From assembly GCF_008124765.1 (NCBI RefSeq), contig NZ_VNHS01000010.1, positions 186,001 to 250,000 on the forward strand: a stretch of 64,000 bases of DNA, written 5' to 3'. Shown here in pieces: positions 25,438-34,604 of this stretch. The notes below the pieces were generated by a model. The model was not told the origin of the DNA. It was given only the letters and a program-made list of their open reading frames with translations, and did no database searches. Both the position numbers and the translations under genes were made by a program. Positions within the stretch are counted from its first letter, which is position 1. Each line of letters begins with the position of its first letter. The stretch is from Paenibacillus methanolicus (GTDB taxonomy: Bacteria > Bacillota > Bacilli > Paenibacillales > Paenibacillaceae).

Positions 25438-27468
25438 TAATTCGTTCGATAGTTTCTGCAGCCGCTCCGACAGGGCGACCAGATCGGCGCTGATGCCCAG
25501 CTGCTCGGCGCTCTGGGACGCGACTTCCTCCGAGGAGGCCAGCGACTGCTCCGAAATCGCGCTTACGTTCATCATCGCCTCGACGAGCGAATGCTGGATC
25601 TGTTCCAGCACCTCGGCCGAGGTGCTCACGCGGTGCAGCTGGCGGCGGAACGCTTCCATGCTGCCGCCGGTCTGGCGGAACAGCTCGTCCGCTTCATGCA
25701 CGGCCGCGAGCTGCTCGCGGAACACCGGCTGCGCGGCCGACAGCATCGCCGCCGTCTCCGCTACGCCGTGCTCGATCGTGCCGGTCAAGCCGCGAATCTC
25801 CTCGATCGACAGACGCGAGCGCTCCGCCAGCTGCCGCACCTCGTCCGCCACGACCATGAAGCCTTTGCCCGCCGAGCCGGCGCGCGACGCTTCGATCGCC
25901 GCGTTCAGCGAGAGGATGTTGGTCTGCTTCATGATGTCGTTCAACAAGCCGAGCACTTTGCCGATCGAGGCGGCCGCGGCGTTGAGCGATTCGGCCTTCT
26001 CCGTGACGGCGTGGATGACTTCCTCGGAATGGGCGGTCTTCTCGCGCAGTTTGCGCATCGACGCCGTGCCCCGCTCGCTCGCCTCCATGACGCCCTCCGC
26101 CGCCGCGGACATCTGCCCGCTCGCCGCCATCATGTCGTCCGTCTGGCGCATCGCTTCGTCCGTCAGCTCCTTGCCTCGTTCCGCGCCGAGCGCGAGCTCC
26201 TCCCCGCCCTTGGCGATGTCCGCGGTCGCCGCCGCGACGTCCTTGGCGGCCAGCTCGGTCGACGCCGACGCCGACGCGAGCGAGTGCGCCGTCGTCAGCA
26301 CCTCCTGCGCGGACATGCGCGTCTGCTCGACGAGCGCGCCGATGTTGCTCATCATCCGGTCGAAGCTCGCGCCCAGCTGGCCGATCTCGTCAGCGGCTTT
26401 GGCTTGCGTGCGCACGCTCAGGTCGCCTTCCGCGCCTTGGCGCATCAAGTCCCGCATCCGCGCGAGCGGCCGTCCGATGAAGCGCGCCGTCAAGGCCGCG
26501 ATTATGATCGAAGCCGCGCACGCGGTCGCCAGTACGATCGCGATGGCGCCGAACATGTCTTCCGTTTCCTTGTACAGGTCCGCGAACGGGATGTAGCCGG
26601 CGATCTGCCAGCCGTTGATGGCCGACTGCGCGAAGACGATCTGTTGCCGTCCTGCCGAATCCGCGTAGCTGCCCTCCGTCTTCTCCTTCAACTCGGCCGG
26701 CATCGTCAGCTGAGACGGCCCTCCGTTGCCACCCACCTTCTTGTCGTACACGACGCTGCCGTCTGGGCTAATTACCTGCACGGTGCCTTCGCCCATCTCG
26801 ACGCCGTTGATCTGCTCGCCCATGGCGGAGAGATCGACGTCGATCAGAATGACGCAGTAACCGCCCGTCTGCCCGGCGCTCCGGATGACGCGTCCGACCG
26901 AGAACGTCGGGTTCGTATTCCGGTTGTCCGGCAGGTTGGAACCAAGCCACGCCGATTGACCGTCTTGCCGGACGATCGATTGGAACCAGGCATCCTCCCC
27001 GTAGGACCGGTTTTTGAGCAGCCCCGATTTGGTCGGGATGAGCGTGCCGTCCATGCGCAGCAGCTCGATGGAAGTGATGCTTTGATCCGAATACATATAA
27101 TCCTGCAGCAGCAGGTCGATGTCGTCCGCGATCGCCGCGTATGCTGACGAATCGGACGCGTGGTCCGCAAGCGCGGTCACCGAATCGGCGAGCTTCTCGT
27201 CGACCATCATTTTGAGCAGGAGCCCATCATACGTTTTATACAGGAAATCGAGTTTCTGGGACGTCTGCTGGGCCGTCTGGCCGTATGCGGCGACCACCTT
27301 TTTCTCCAGCGCGCGCTTGGCGATCCCGTATGAAATCATGCCGGATGCCGCGACGAACGCGACGATGGACGCGACCATGATGAGACCGATCTTGAACCCG
27401 ATGGACTGAAATATACGCCTCCATACCGGCTGACGTGCGGCCTGTTTCTCTCTGACTACGCTGCGCAT
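25411..27468 (-). CDS. Methyl-accepting chemotaxis protein with dCache sensor
   Basis: 685 residues. A membrane segment (about 22-44), an extracellular dCache domain (about 50-310, with YMYSDQSITSIELLRMDGTL and PTFSVGRVIRSAGQTGGY), a second membrane segment (about 318-340), HAMP, then the cytoplasmic coiled coil with the signalling hairpin tip TNILSLNAAIEASRAGSAGK and MVVADEVRQLAERS. It senses small molecules such as amino acids and feeds CheA/CheW. ATG 27468 follows GGGAGG. Confidence 0.95.
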   Translation of the reverse strand: MRSVVREKQAARQPVWRRIFQSIGFKIGLIMVASIVAFVAASGMISYGIAKRALEKKVVAAYGQTAQQTSQKLDFLYKTYDGLLLKMMVDEKLADSVTALADHASDSSAYAAIADDIDLLLQDYMYSDQSITSIELLRMDGTLIPTKSGLLKNRSYGEDAWFQSIVRQDGQSAWLGSNLPDNRNTNPTFSVGRVIRSAGQTGGYCVILIDVDLSAMGEQINGVEMGEGTVQVISPDGSVVYDKKVGGNGGPSQLTMPAELKEKTEGSYADSAGRQQIVFAQSAINGWQIAGYIPFADLYKETEDMFGAIAIVLATACAASIIIAALTARFIGRPLARMRDLMRQGAEGDLSVRTQAKAADEIGQLGASFDRMMSNIGALVEQTRMSAQEVLTTAHSLASASASTELAAKDVAAATADIAKGGEELALGAERGKELTDEAMRQTDDMMAASGQMSAAAEGVMEASERGTASMRKLREKTAHSEEVIHAVTEKAESLNAAAASIGKVLGLLNDIMKQTNILSLNAAIEASRAGSAGKGFMVVADEVRQLAERSRLSIEEIRGLTGTIEHGVAETAAMLSAAQPVFREQLAAVHEADELFRQTGGSMEAFRRQLHRVSTSAEVLEQIQHSLVEAMMNVSAISEQSLASSEEVASQSAEQLGISADLVALSERLQKLSNELQDSLNRFA

Positions 27469-27641
27469 GGCAGGACCTCCCTTGAAGGTGAAGTGACGAT
27501 TCGTACCGTTCCCTACCTCCACTATACCGGGAGCCCCCTGGGCCAACCATCGAATATCTTCCTCTTAATCTAGAATTATTTATGCAATGTGAACGACCGA
27601 TTCCGACACCGAATCTTCACAAATAGGGGGCCGTCCCCGGA

Positions 27642-27687
27642 TTGACGAGGAGACGTCCGATTTTATATAGTTTTATTGTAGAACTAT
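27642..27687 (+). promoter_or_regulatory. Promoter with MarR-type operator
   Basis: TTGACG (27642-27647) and TATAGT (27666-27671), spaced 18. The -10 overlaps ATAGTTTTATTGTAGAACTAT (27667-27687), an inverted repeat with arms ATAGTT and AACTAT. This placement fits autorepression by the MarR gene 62 bases downstream. Confidence 0.65.
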
Positions 27688-27748
27688 TTCACTGTCGAAT
27701 ATTACGAGAATAAAACCGATTAGTAGAGAGAAAGGAGGTTTGTACCTG

Positions 27749-28186
27749 TTGGAACCGCAATTCTTGAGGGAACTGATCGTCCGCTACCAGGACGTGTTCT
27801 TCTCCGTCAACAGCAAACTCGACGCGGTGCTGAAGGATCACATGCCGGACGGCTTGACGATCGATCAATACGCGACGCTGCGCTACATTCGAGATAACGG
27901 CCCATGCACGTCGTCGGAGCTCGCCGATATTTTCTGCGTCGGGAAGAGCTCGATTACCGCGATTGTGAACCGCCTCTTCGAGAAGGAGCTGATTGAGCGC
28001 GTGCCGCACAAGAAAGACCGGCGCGTGACCCATTTGAACCTGACCGAGGAAGGCAGCCGGGTCACGAACGATATGGAAGAGCGCATTCAGCGCGCGCTCG
28101 CGCCTTATTTGGACCAGTTCGAAGCCGAGGAAGCGATGGCGTTCATTAACACGTTCGAGAAACTGGCCCGCGTACTGCATGGCTAG
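27749..28186 (+). CDS. MarR-family transcriptional regulator
   Basis: 145 residues with a winged helix (TSSELADIFCVGKSSITAIVNRLFEKELIERV) and the wing motif HKKDRRVTHLNLTEEG. The start is TTG at 27749, 10 bases after AAAGGAGG. The gene ends 59 bases before a large MMPL exporter and likely represses both, through the palindrome at 27667-27687. The single Cys in the recognition region (IFCVGKSS) could be redox-active, as in OhrR-like proteins, but this is speculative. Confidence 0.9.
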   Translation: MEPQFLRELIVRYQDVFFSVNSKLDAVLKDHMPDGLTIDQYATLRYIRDNGPCTSSELADIFCVGKSSITAIVNRLFEKELIERVPHKKDRRVTHLNLTEEGSRVTNDMEERIQRALAPYLDQFEAEEAMAFINTFEKLARVLHG

Positions 28187-28245
28187 CCTCGCCCGCCAGG
28201 CGAAGCAGCTCATTATTTTATAAATGATAGGAGAGAGATTCACGG

Positions 28246-31200
28246 ATGAGAACGATATTGAAACTCCGATGGGTCATGATCGTCCTTTGGATCGCCCTCG
28301 CCGCAGGTTTGATGGCGACCGCTCCCAATATGGCGGACCTCGTGCGCGAGAAGGGCCAAGTCGACGTCCCGGACGGATACTCGTCGTCCAACGCCGGCCA
28401 GCTCATCGAAGCGATGGAGGAGCAGGGCGGCGAGAGCAGCGGCGCTTCCACGGTGCTCGTCTTTCACAACGACCAAGGCTTGAGCGAAGCCGACAATGCC
28501 GAGATCAAGGCGACTATCGAGCGCCTCAAGCAGGAGAAGGCGCAATACGGCATCGGCGGCGTCACGTCCCACGTCGATACCCCCGAGCTGGCGGAGCAGA
28601 TGGTCGCCAAGGACGGCAAGACGGTGCTCGCGCTGCTGAACGTCCAGCTGGACGGCCGCACGCCGGTCGAAGCCGCCGATGCGATCCACGATGCGGTCAA
28701 GGACGTCAAGGTGGAGCATTATTACACCGGCAACTGGCTCATCTCCGAGGACGTCGTCCAGAGCTCGCAGGAAGGGCTGAAGAAGACGGAGCTGATCACG
28801 GCGGTGTTCATTATCGCGATTCTGTTCCTCGTCTTCCGTTCGGTCGTCGCGCCGTTCATTCCGCTGCTGACGGTCGGCTTCAGCTACCTCGTCTCGCAGT
28901 CGGTCGTCGCGTTCCTCGTGAAGTACGCGGATTTCCCGTTGTCGAACTTCACGCAGATCTTCATGGTCGCCGTGCTCTTCGGCATCGGCACCGACTATTG
29001 CATCCTGCTGATCAGCCGCTATAAGGAGGAACTCGCGCATACGAACGATCGTACCGAAGCGATCGTGACGACCTATCGCACCGCCGGACGCACGGTCATC
29101 TTCTCCGGACTCGCGGTGCTCGTCGGCTTCGCGTCCATCGGCTTCTCGACGTTCGTCCTGTACCGCTCGGCCGTCGCCGTCGCGGTCGGCGTCGCCGTCA
29201 TGCTGATCGCGCTCGTGACGATCGTACCGTTCTTCATGGCGGTACTTGGCAACGCGATCTTCTGGCCGTCCAAGGCGGCGGCGGGCCACAAGCCAAGCCG
29301 CTTGTGGGGCTCGGTCGGACGTTTCTCGCTGAAGCGCCCGCTCTGGGCGATCGCCATCCTGGCCGTGCTGACGATTCCGTTCCTCATCGCCTACCAAGGA
29401 TCGACGTCCTTCAACTCCCTGGACGAGATCGGCGAGAAGTACGACTCCGTCAAAGGCTTCAACATCATCGCGGACAGCTTCGGCCCCGGGGATTCCCTCC
29501 CGTCCACGGTCGTCGTGAAGACGGATAAGCCGCTCGACAACTCGGAGGGTCTGGCGGCGATCGAGCAGCTCAGCCGCGAGCTCGCCAAGGTCGACGGCGT
29601 GAAGACGGTCCGCAGCGCGACGCGCCCGACCGGCGAAGCGCTCGAAGACATGCAGGTGACCGACCAGGTGACCCAGCTCGAAGACGGCATCGGCAAGAGC
29701 GAAGAAGGCATCGGCCAAATCACGGACGGCCTCGCCGAAGCGAGCAGCTCGCTCGCGGCGAACGCCCCGAAGCTCAATGAAGCCGTCGACGGCGTCGGCG
29801 ACCTGATCGCCGGCACGAACGCGCTCAAGCAAGGCGTCGAGCAGCTCGGCGGCGGTCTGAAGCAGCTGCAGCAAGGACTTGCGAGCGGCGCGGCCGGCGC
29901 GGCCGAGCTGAAGGCCGGCCTCGCGCAAGCCAAGTCGAGCGCGGACCAGCTGACCAAGGCCAGCGAGCAGCTGCTCGGCAATTACAAGAAAATGGCCGGC
30001 GGGCTCGGTCAAGTATCGAATGCTTACGGCACGCTTACGAAGCAGCAGGCGTCGATCGCGGCCGGACTGGACGGACTCGGCCAAAGTCTCTCCGGGCTGG
30101 CGTCCAAATACCCGGATCTTGCCGCCGATCCCGAGTTCCAGCGCGCGCAGGGCTCCGTCTCCGCGCTGGCGGACGGCGCGAAGCAGCTGAGCGGCGGCAT
30201 GTCGCAGCTGAACGGCCAGCTCGCCACGATCGTCGGCGGCCTCAATCAAGCCAACGCCGGCTTCTCGCAAGCTTACGCCGGTCAGTCCCAGCTTACGCAA
30301 GGGCTCGGCAAGCTGGCCGCCGGCATCGGACAGCTGCAAGCCGGCGTCGCCAAGGCGGCGGACGGCCAGGGACAAATCGTCGCGAAACTGCCGGCCCTTA
30401 CCGGCGGATTCGACCGGCTCGCGGCAGGACAGAAGGAGCTGCAGGACGGCTTCGCCCAAATTAGCGGCCAGCTGGGCCAACTGACCGACGGGTTGAACCA
30501 AAGCGTCGACGGCTTGTCGCAAGTGTCCGACGGGCTGGGCTCCGCGGGCGACTACTTGACCGGCCTTGCTTCCGCGCCGGATAAGCAGCTGGCCGGCTGG
30601 TACATCCCGCAGGAAGCGATCGACGGCGAGGAATTCCAAGCCGCGCTCGACGTCTATCTCTCGGAAGATCGCCAGACGGTGAAGTTCGACGTCGTCTTCG
30701 GCGGCAACCCTTACGAGATCGAGACGCTCGAGAAGGTCTCGGATCTGGATGCCGCGATTACCCGCGCGCTGAAAGGCACCGCGTTCGCGGACGCCGAATA
30801 CGCCGTCGGCGGCGTATCGAGCATCAACAACGACCTGCGCAATATTTCCGCCGAGGATTACTCGCGCACCGTCGTGCTCATGCTCATCGGCATCGGGATC
30901 ATTCTGATCGTGCTGTTCCGCTCGATCGTCATGCCGATCTACCTGATTCTGTCGCTGCTCATCACGTTCTACACGTCGATGGCGATCGCGGAAGTGATCT
31001 TCGTCCGCATCATGGGCTTGTCGGGCATCAGCTGGGCGGTGCCGTTCTTCGGCTTCGTCATGCTGATGGCGCTCGGCATCGACTACAGCATCTTCCTGAT
31101 GGACCGGTTCAAGGAGTACCGCCATCTGTCGCCGAAGGAAGCGATTCTCCGCTCCATGGAGAACATGGGCACGGTTATCATGTCCGCCGCGCTCATCCTG

Positions 31201-31443
31201 GGCGGCACGTTCGCGGCCATGCTGCCATCCGGCGTTATGTCGCTGCTCCAGATCGCGACGATCGTGCTCTGCGGCCTGTTCATGTACGCGCTCGTCATGC
31301 TGCCGCTGTTCATTCCGGTCATGGTCCGGGTGTTCGGCGAAGCGAACTGGTGGCCGTTCATGAACCGCAAGGACGACGAGGACGATTACGTCGGCCAGCC
31401 AACGGTCGCGATTTCCGGGAAAAGCGACTCTCATCACGGATAA
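28246..31443 (+). CDS. MMPL/RND-family exporter with long helical insert
   Basis: 1065 residues with two MMPL halves. The first has a membrane segment at about 9-26, an extracellular domain, then a membrane bundle (about 180-370) including FGIGTDYCILLISRYKEEL. The second (about 870-1050) includes ALGIDYSIFLMDRFKEYR. Between them, at about 475-780, lies a repetitive Gly/Gln/Leu/Ala segment of the QLxxGLxxLxxG type resembling the coiled region of YhgE/Pip proteins. YdfJ of Bacillus (about 720 residues) lacks it. It may export lipids, peptides or drugs and is likely MarR-controlled. Confidence 0.9.
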   Translation: MRTILKLRWVMIVLWIALAAGLMATAPNMADLVREKGQVDVPDGYSSSNAGQLIEAMEEQGGESSGASTVLVFHNDQGLSEADNAEIKATIERLKQEKAQYGIGGVTSHVDTPELAEQMVAKDGKTVLALLNVQLDGRTPVEAADAIHDAVKDVKVEHYYTGNWLISEDVVQSSQEGLKKTELITAVFIIAILFLVFRSVVAPFIPLLTVGFSYLVSQSVVAFLVKYADFPLSNFTQIFMVAVLFGIGTDYCILLISRYKEELAHTNDRTEAIVTTYRTAGRTVIFSGLAVLVGFASIGFSTFVLYRSAVAVAVGVAVMLIALVTIVPFFMAVLGNAIFWPSKAAAGHKPSRLWGSVGRFSLKRPLWAIAILAVLTIPFLIAYQGSTSFNSLDEIGEKYDSVKGFNIIADSFGPGDSLPSTVVVKTDKPLDNSEGLAAIEQLSRELAKVDGVKTVRSATRPTGEALEDMQVTDQVTQLEDGIGKSEEGIGQITDGLAEASSSLAANAPKLNEAVDGVGDLIAGTNALKQGVEQLGGGLKQLQQGLASGAAGAAELKAGLAQAKSSADQLTKASEQLLGNYKKMAGGLGQVSNAYGTLTKQQASIAAGLDGLGQSLSGLASKYPDLAADPEFQRAQGSVSALADGAKQLSGGMSQLNGQLATIVGGLNQANAGFSQAYAGQSQLTQGLGKLAAGIGQLQAGVAKAADGQGQIVAKLPALTGGFDRLAAGQKELQDGFAQISGQLGQLTDGLNQSVDGLSQVSDGLGSAGDYLTGLASAPDKQLAGWYIPQEAIDGEEFQAALDVYLSEDRQTVKFDVVFGGNPYEIETLEKVSDLDAAITRALKGTAFADAEYAVGGVSSINNDLRNISAEDYSRTVVLMLIGIGIILIVLFRSIVMPIYLILSLLITFYTSMAIAEVIFVRIMGLSGISWAVPFFGFVMLMALGIDYSIFLMDRFKEYRHLSPKEAILRSMENMGTVIMSAALILGGTFAAMLPSGVMSLLQIATIVLCGLFMYALVMLPLFIPVMVRVFGEANWWPFMNRKDDEDDYVGQPTVAISGKSDSHHG

Positions 31444-31543
31444 CGACAACCGCGGCATTAACGCGCGAGACCGCAAGAATAAAAGGGCTTCGCCCTTCGA
31501 GAACCCGATCTTTTCACCCTCGCCCCTTCCCCCTCAAGCGCAA

Positions 31544-31916
31544 GCTGTCAGGTTAAGGAAAAACGGCTGGTGAAGCCAGCCGTGGCTATAGTTGATCGGC
31601 TTACGCACATGCCTATGTCTTAGGACGAACTTCAAAACCCACTGAAGCTTTGTCCGTCAGGACAAAAGCGTGCCACACTCAAGCCCTCCCGCCGACCGCG
31701 AACAAACATGTCAGCACGAAATAGGGAGTCCTGAGCGTTTTCAAAGGAAAACGCACTTCGGAAGCATACGCTTGGGCAAAGCCCTGAACGCTTTCCAACG
31801 GAAAGCGCACTTCGGAAGCATAGGCTTTGGAGCCTCCTCGGCGGAGGAGGTGGGAGGAGGGAGCAACAAAAGTGGGGTCATCGGGGCGCAGCCCTTCTTA
31901 ACCTGACAGCATTGCC
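31544..31916. repeat. MITE-like repeat element 2 (reverse orientation of element 1)
   Basis: The 373-bp element starts GCTGTCAGGTTAAG and ends CTTAACCTGACAGCATTGCC (31897-31916). Read on the minus strand, it aligns with element 1 along most of its length. It differs by an extra block of about 95 bp holding two diverged 46-bp units (31731-31776 and 31784-31830). Each unit carries a hairpin with compensating base changes (CGTTTTC/GAAAACG versus CGCTTTCC/GGAAAGCG). No coding capacity is convincing. Confidence 0.8.
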
Positions 31917-31925
31917 CCCTCCAGC

Positions 31926-32017
31926 GGAGGGGAACCAAAGGGTTTGCACCCTCTGCTTTCGTCCGCTCCCGCGGACACGCTTTACGTTTTTATCCACAAC
32001 ATGAACGGTTGCATAAT
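31926..32017. repeat. Repeat module shared with 62087-62352
   Basis: The sequence GGAGGGGAACCAAAGGG...CACCCTCTG, then CTTTCGTCCGCTCCCGCGGA, then an AT-rich tail ending ATGAACGGTTGCATAAT. The same pieces in the same order occur at 62087-62352. Here the module abuts element 2 on one side and a terminator on the other. With element 2 it fills the 653-base gap after the MMPL gene. Confidence 0.7.
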
Positions 32018-32065
32018 AAAAAAGCACCGCCGACGCTCAACTTCGAGCTCGCGCGGTGCTTTTTG
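32018..32065. terminator. Bidirectional intrinsic terminator
   Basis: AAAAAGCACCGC pairs with GCGGTGCTTTTT, ahead of the convergent minus-strand histidine kinase. Confidence 0.85.
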
Positions 32066-32096
32066 CGTTACGTTATTAAACCAGCCCTAAACCAGG

Positions 32097-33389
32097 TCAC
32101 GAGGTGCGGTTCAGCCTCACCGGCTCATACCGTTTGAACCGGATATCGCACACGGTTCCCTGGCCGGGCTTGCTCTTGTACCGGATCGTGCCGGACATCA
32201 GCTGAATCAGCTGCACGACGACGAGCATGCCGAGCCCCGTCCCCGCTTCCTTCGTCGTGAAGAACGGCTTGCCGATCTGCCTTAGCTGTTCTTCGCTCAT
32301 GCCGACTCCCGTATCCGACACTTGGATGCACAGCTTGCCGCCTTCCGTCCACGTCATGACCGTCATCGTGCCGCCGGACGGCATCGATTCGATCCCGTTC
32401 TTGAGAATGTTCAGCATGCACTGCTGAAATTTCTTCGGCTCTCCGAGCATCATGAGCGGCCCGTCCTTCATATGCTGAATCCGAATCTCCACGTCCGCCA
32501 TCGTCGACAGCGGCGTTACCCACGGCATCAAGCCGTCCAGCTCGGCCCGGATATCGATCGGCTGCTGCGGCTCGCGGGTTGGCTTGGCGTAATTCAAATA
32601 ATCCGAAATGATGGCGTTCGCGTGATTGATGCCCTGCGCGGCATATTCCCGATAGCGCTCGCGCGTCTCCTCGTTAATGCCTTCCTTGCCCATCAGCTGC
32701 AGGAAGCCCTTCGCCGTCGTCAGCGGGTTGCGGATCTCGTGCGAAATCGAAGCGGCCATCTGCCCGATCACCTGATACTTCTCCGCATCCATCAGCTCCG
32801 TCTGCAAATACTCCTGGTGTTTCACCCGATGGTACACGGCGCTGACGAGCAGCGCGGAGACGACCGTACCCGCAAGCGCCCCAAGCGCGGCCACGACATC
32901 GACCGATCCGTTCCCGATCGCGTAAGCGCCCGCCAGGTAAATGGCGACGTGCGTCGCCACAAGGAGGATATACCGCCGCAAGTACCGGGTATACGGGATG
33001 CACCCCGAATCGCTACGGTTAAAATACGCGCCGAGCAGCATCAGCGCGGACGTGCCGGCGATCGTAGGCAGCCAGTCGTTGCCGACGATCAACGTGCCGC
33101 CTAGCGTAAAAGCCGCCCATACGGCAACGCCCGGCACAAGCCCCTCGAATAAGATCGTGAGCGCGATCGAAATCGGGGTCAAATGCACGGCATATACGAG
33201 CGGGTCCACCGTCTCCGTCGCGAAATACAGGCCGGACAGCAGCGCCAAAATAACCATATAGGCCAAACTTCTTCGCGTCTCCCCGAACAGCTTCACCCTC
33301 ACGACCAGAGACAGAAGACAAGCCCCGAATATATAAAGCAGCCCATGAACCTCATGGGTCAATAAGGAAATCCAACTCTGTTCGCCCAT
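32097..33389 (-). CDS. KinB-like sporulation-type sensor histidine kinase
   Basis: 430 residues. Six or seven membrane segments fill about 8-195 with little extracellular sequence. The cytoplasmic kinase follows: HisKA with QMAASISHEIRNPLTTAKG (acceptor His), then ATPase motifs ILKNGIESMP, VSDTGVGMSEEQL and KEAGTGLGMLVV. The layout resembles KinB of the sporulation phosphorelay; no response regulator is adjacent, which also fits a phosphorelay kinase. The ATG at 33389 follows GAGGGAG. Confidence 0.85.
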   Translation of the reverse strand: MGEQSWISLLTHEVHGLLYIFGACLLSLVVRVKLFGETRRSLAYMVILALLSGLYFATETVDPLVYAVHLTPISIALTILFEGLVPGVAVWAAFTLGGTLIVGNDWLPTIAGTSALMLLGAYFNRSDSGCIPYTRYLRRYILLVATHVAIYLAGAYAIGNGSVDVVAALGALAGTVVSALLVSAVYHRVKHQEYLQTELMDAEKYQVIGQMAASISHEIRNPLTTAKGFLQLMGKEGINEETRERYREYAAQGINHANAIISDYLNYAKPTREPQQPIDIRAELDGLMPWVTPLSTMADVEIRIQHMKDGPLMMLGEPKKFQQCMLNILKNGIESMPSGGTMTVMTWTEGGKLCIQVSDTGVGMSEEQLRQIGKPFFTTKEAGTGLGMLVVVQLIQLMSGTIRYKSKPGQGTVCDIRFKRYEPVRLNRTS

Positions 33390-33496
33390 GCGTCCGACGC
33401 TCCCTCGCCACGTCCTCTCCTACTTTCTCCCATTATACATCGGGAAACTATGAAATTCTCGTTTTTTTGCGATCTTTTTACATTTTTCTCACGGAA

Positions 33497-34294
33497 TCAC
33501 TTACGAAATAATCGCATCTTGTCGAAAGATAGAGTAGGACCCAAACGCGAGAGCCACTGTTCCAACGCGCCTGCCGTTAACGAGAGCTGCTCGGCTTCCG
33601 AGATGGCGGGCGGGTAGTCCTGCCATTCTTCCGCATAGGAAGCGAACTGCTGGTGGTTGCCGCCGCGGATATTGACATACTCGGTCGTACCCGGCAGTTG
33701 CTCGCGTTCGCGGTCCGAGACGTTCAACGTGACGATGCCGTCTTTCGTCGCCGCCACCTGCAGCACGGGCATTCCGCCGACGTCCTCCCCCGCTTCGCGG
33801 TCGATGAAGGAAGCGATCAGAAACAAACCTTTCACCCGCTCGCGATGCGCTGCCGCGTAACGGGCCGCTACCGCGCCGCCCAAGGAATGGCCGCCGATCA
33901 CGAAAGATTCTTGCGGATGCTCGTTCAAAATTCGCGTCGCTCGTTCGGTTGCGAGCGGCGAGAAGTTGAGCGGCATTTTGACCAAATAGACGGGGTAGCC
34001 GCGCTCTGCCAGCATACGCGCCCACGGCGAATACCCCGCCGCATCCGCCAGCAGACCGGGGTACACGATGACGCCGGGGGATTTTCGGACGCCTTGTACA
34101 GGTTCAAGCAGCCACCATCCCGACGACGAGGAGACGCGTACCCGGTTATCGCTCATCAGCGCCAAGATCGCTTTGTCGCTCGGCTCGAAGACGGCGATCC
34201 GGTAAGCCGCCACCAGCGCGATCGCGAGCAGGCAGGCGAGGAACAGCGTACGGCGCAGCCTTTCTTCGAAGCGGCCGGATAGGCGCATACCCAT
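33497..34294 (-). CDS. Alpha/beta hydrolase, membrane-anchored
   Basis: 265 residues. An N-terminal membrane anchor (about 15-33: TLFLACLLAIALVAAYRIAV) is followed by an alpha/beta-hydrolase fold. The nucleophile elbow is VIGGHSLGGAVAARYAA; the later ATKDGIV supplies Asp and RGGNHQQF the His. It is probably an esterase or lipase acting at the outer membrane face. ATG 34294 follows GGAAGGAGG. The open frame continuing to 34996 runs antisense through a threonine-rich gene and is not real. Confidence 0.85.
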   Translation of the reverse strand: MGMRLSGRFEERLRRTLFLACLLAIALVAAYRIAVFEPSDKAILALMSDNRVRVSSSSGWWLLEPVQGVRKSPGVIVYPGLLADAAGYSPWARMLAERGYPVYLVKMPLNFSPLATERATRILNEHPQESFVIGGHSLGGAVAARYAAAHRERVKGLFLIASFIDREAGEDVGGMPVLQVAATKDGIVTLNVSDREREQLPGTTEYVNIRGGNHQQFASYAEEWQDYPPAISEAEQLSLTAGALEQWLSRLGPTLSFDKMRLFRK

Positions 34295-34314
34295 CTTACG
34301 TTCGCCTCCTTCCA

Positions 34315-34356
34315 ATCGCATTGCAGAAATCGCATTGCAGAAATCGCATTGCAGCG
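34315..34356. repeat. Three tandem 14-bp repeats
   Basis: ATCGCATTGCAGAA occurs twice, then ATCGCATTGCAGCG, directly before the hydrolase ribosome site. It lies in the promoter region of the hydrolase. The rest of the gap to 34604 shows no gene. Confidence 0.7.
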
Positions 34357-34604
34357 TTTTCAAATTATTCGCCCGGATTCCGGACGTTATTCCGGCATTC
34401 CGGCATCGCCATACATTCCCTCGCGAGGAGGAAGCCCGCGTTGATTCAAGGATACGACGAGTTTCATGCCAGCACGGCGCGCATTTTCCAGCTATTGATG
34501 GATGATTGATCATCTGCGAGATTGATATGCTTACGAGGAAGTCGCGGGCCAACGAGGTCCGGCACGACAAATGACACTCACAATGACGACAGGGGGATTT
34601 AATT

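Noticed and set aside
28240-31476. 1078-residue minus-strand frame opposite the MMPL exporter
   Set aside because: It is an antisense shadow of a GC-rich gene, made of Arg/Asp/His-rich low-complexity sequence without any domain.
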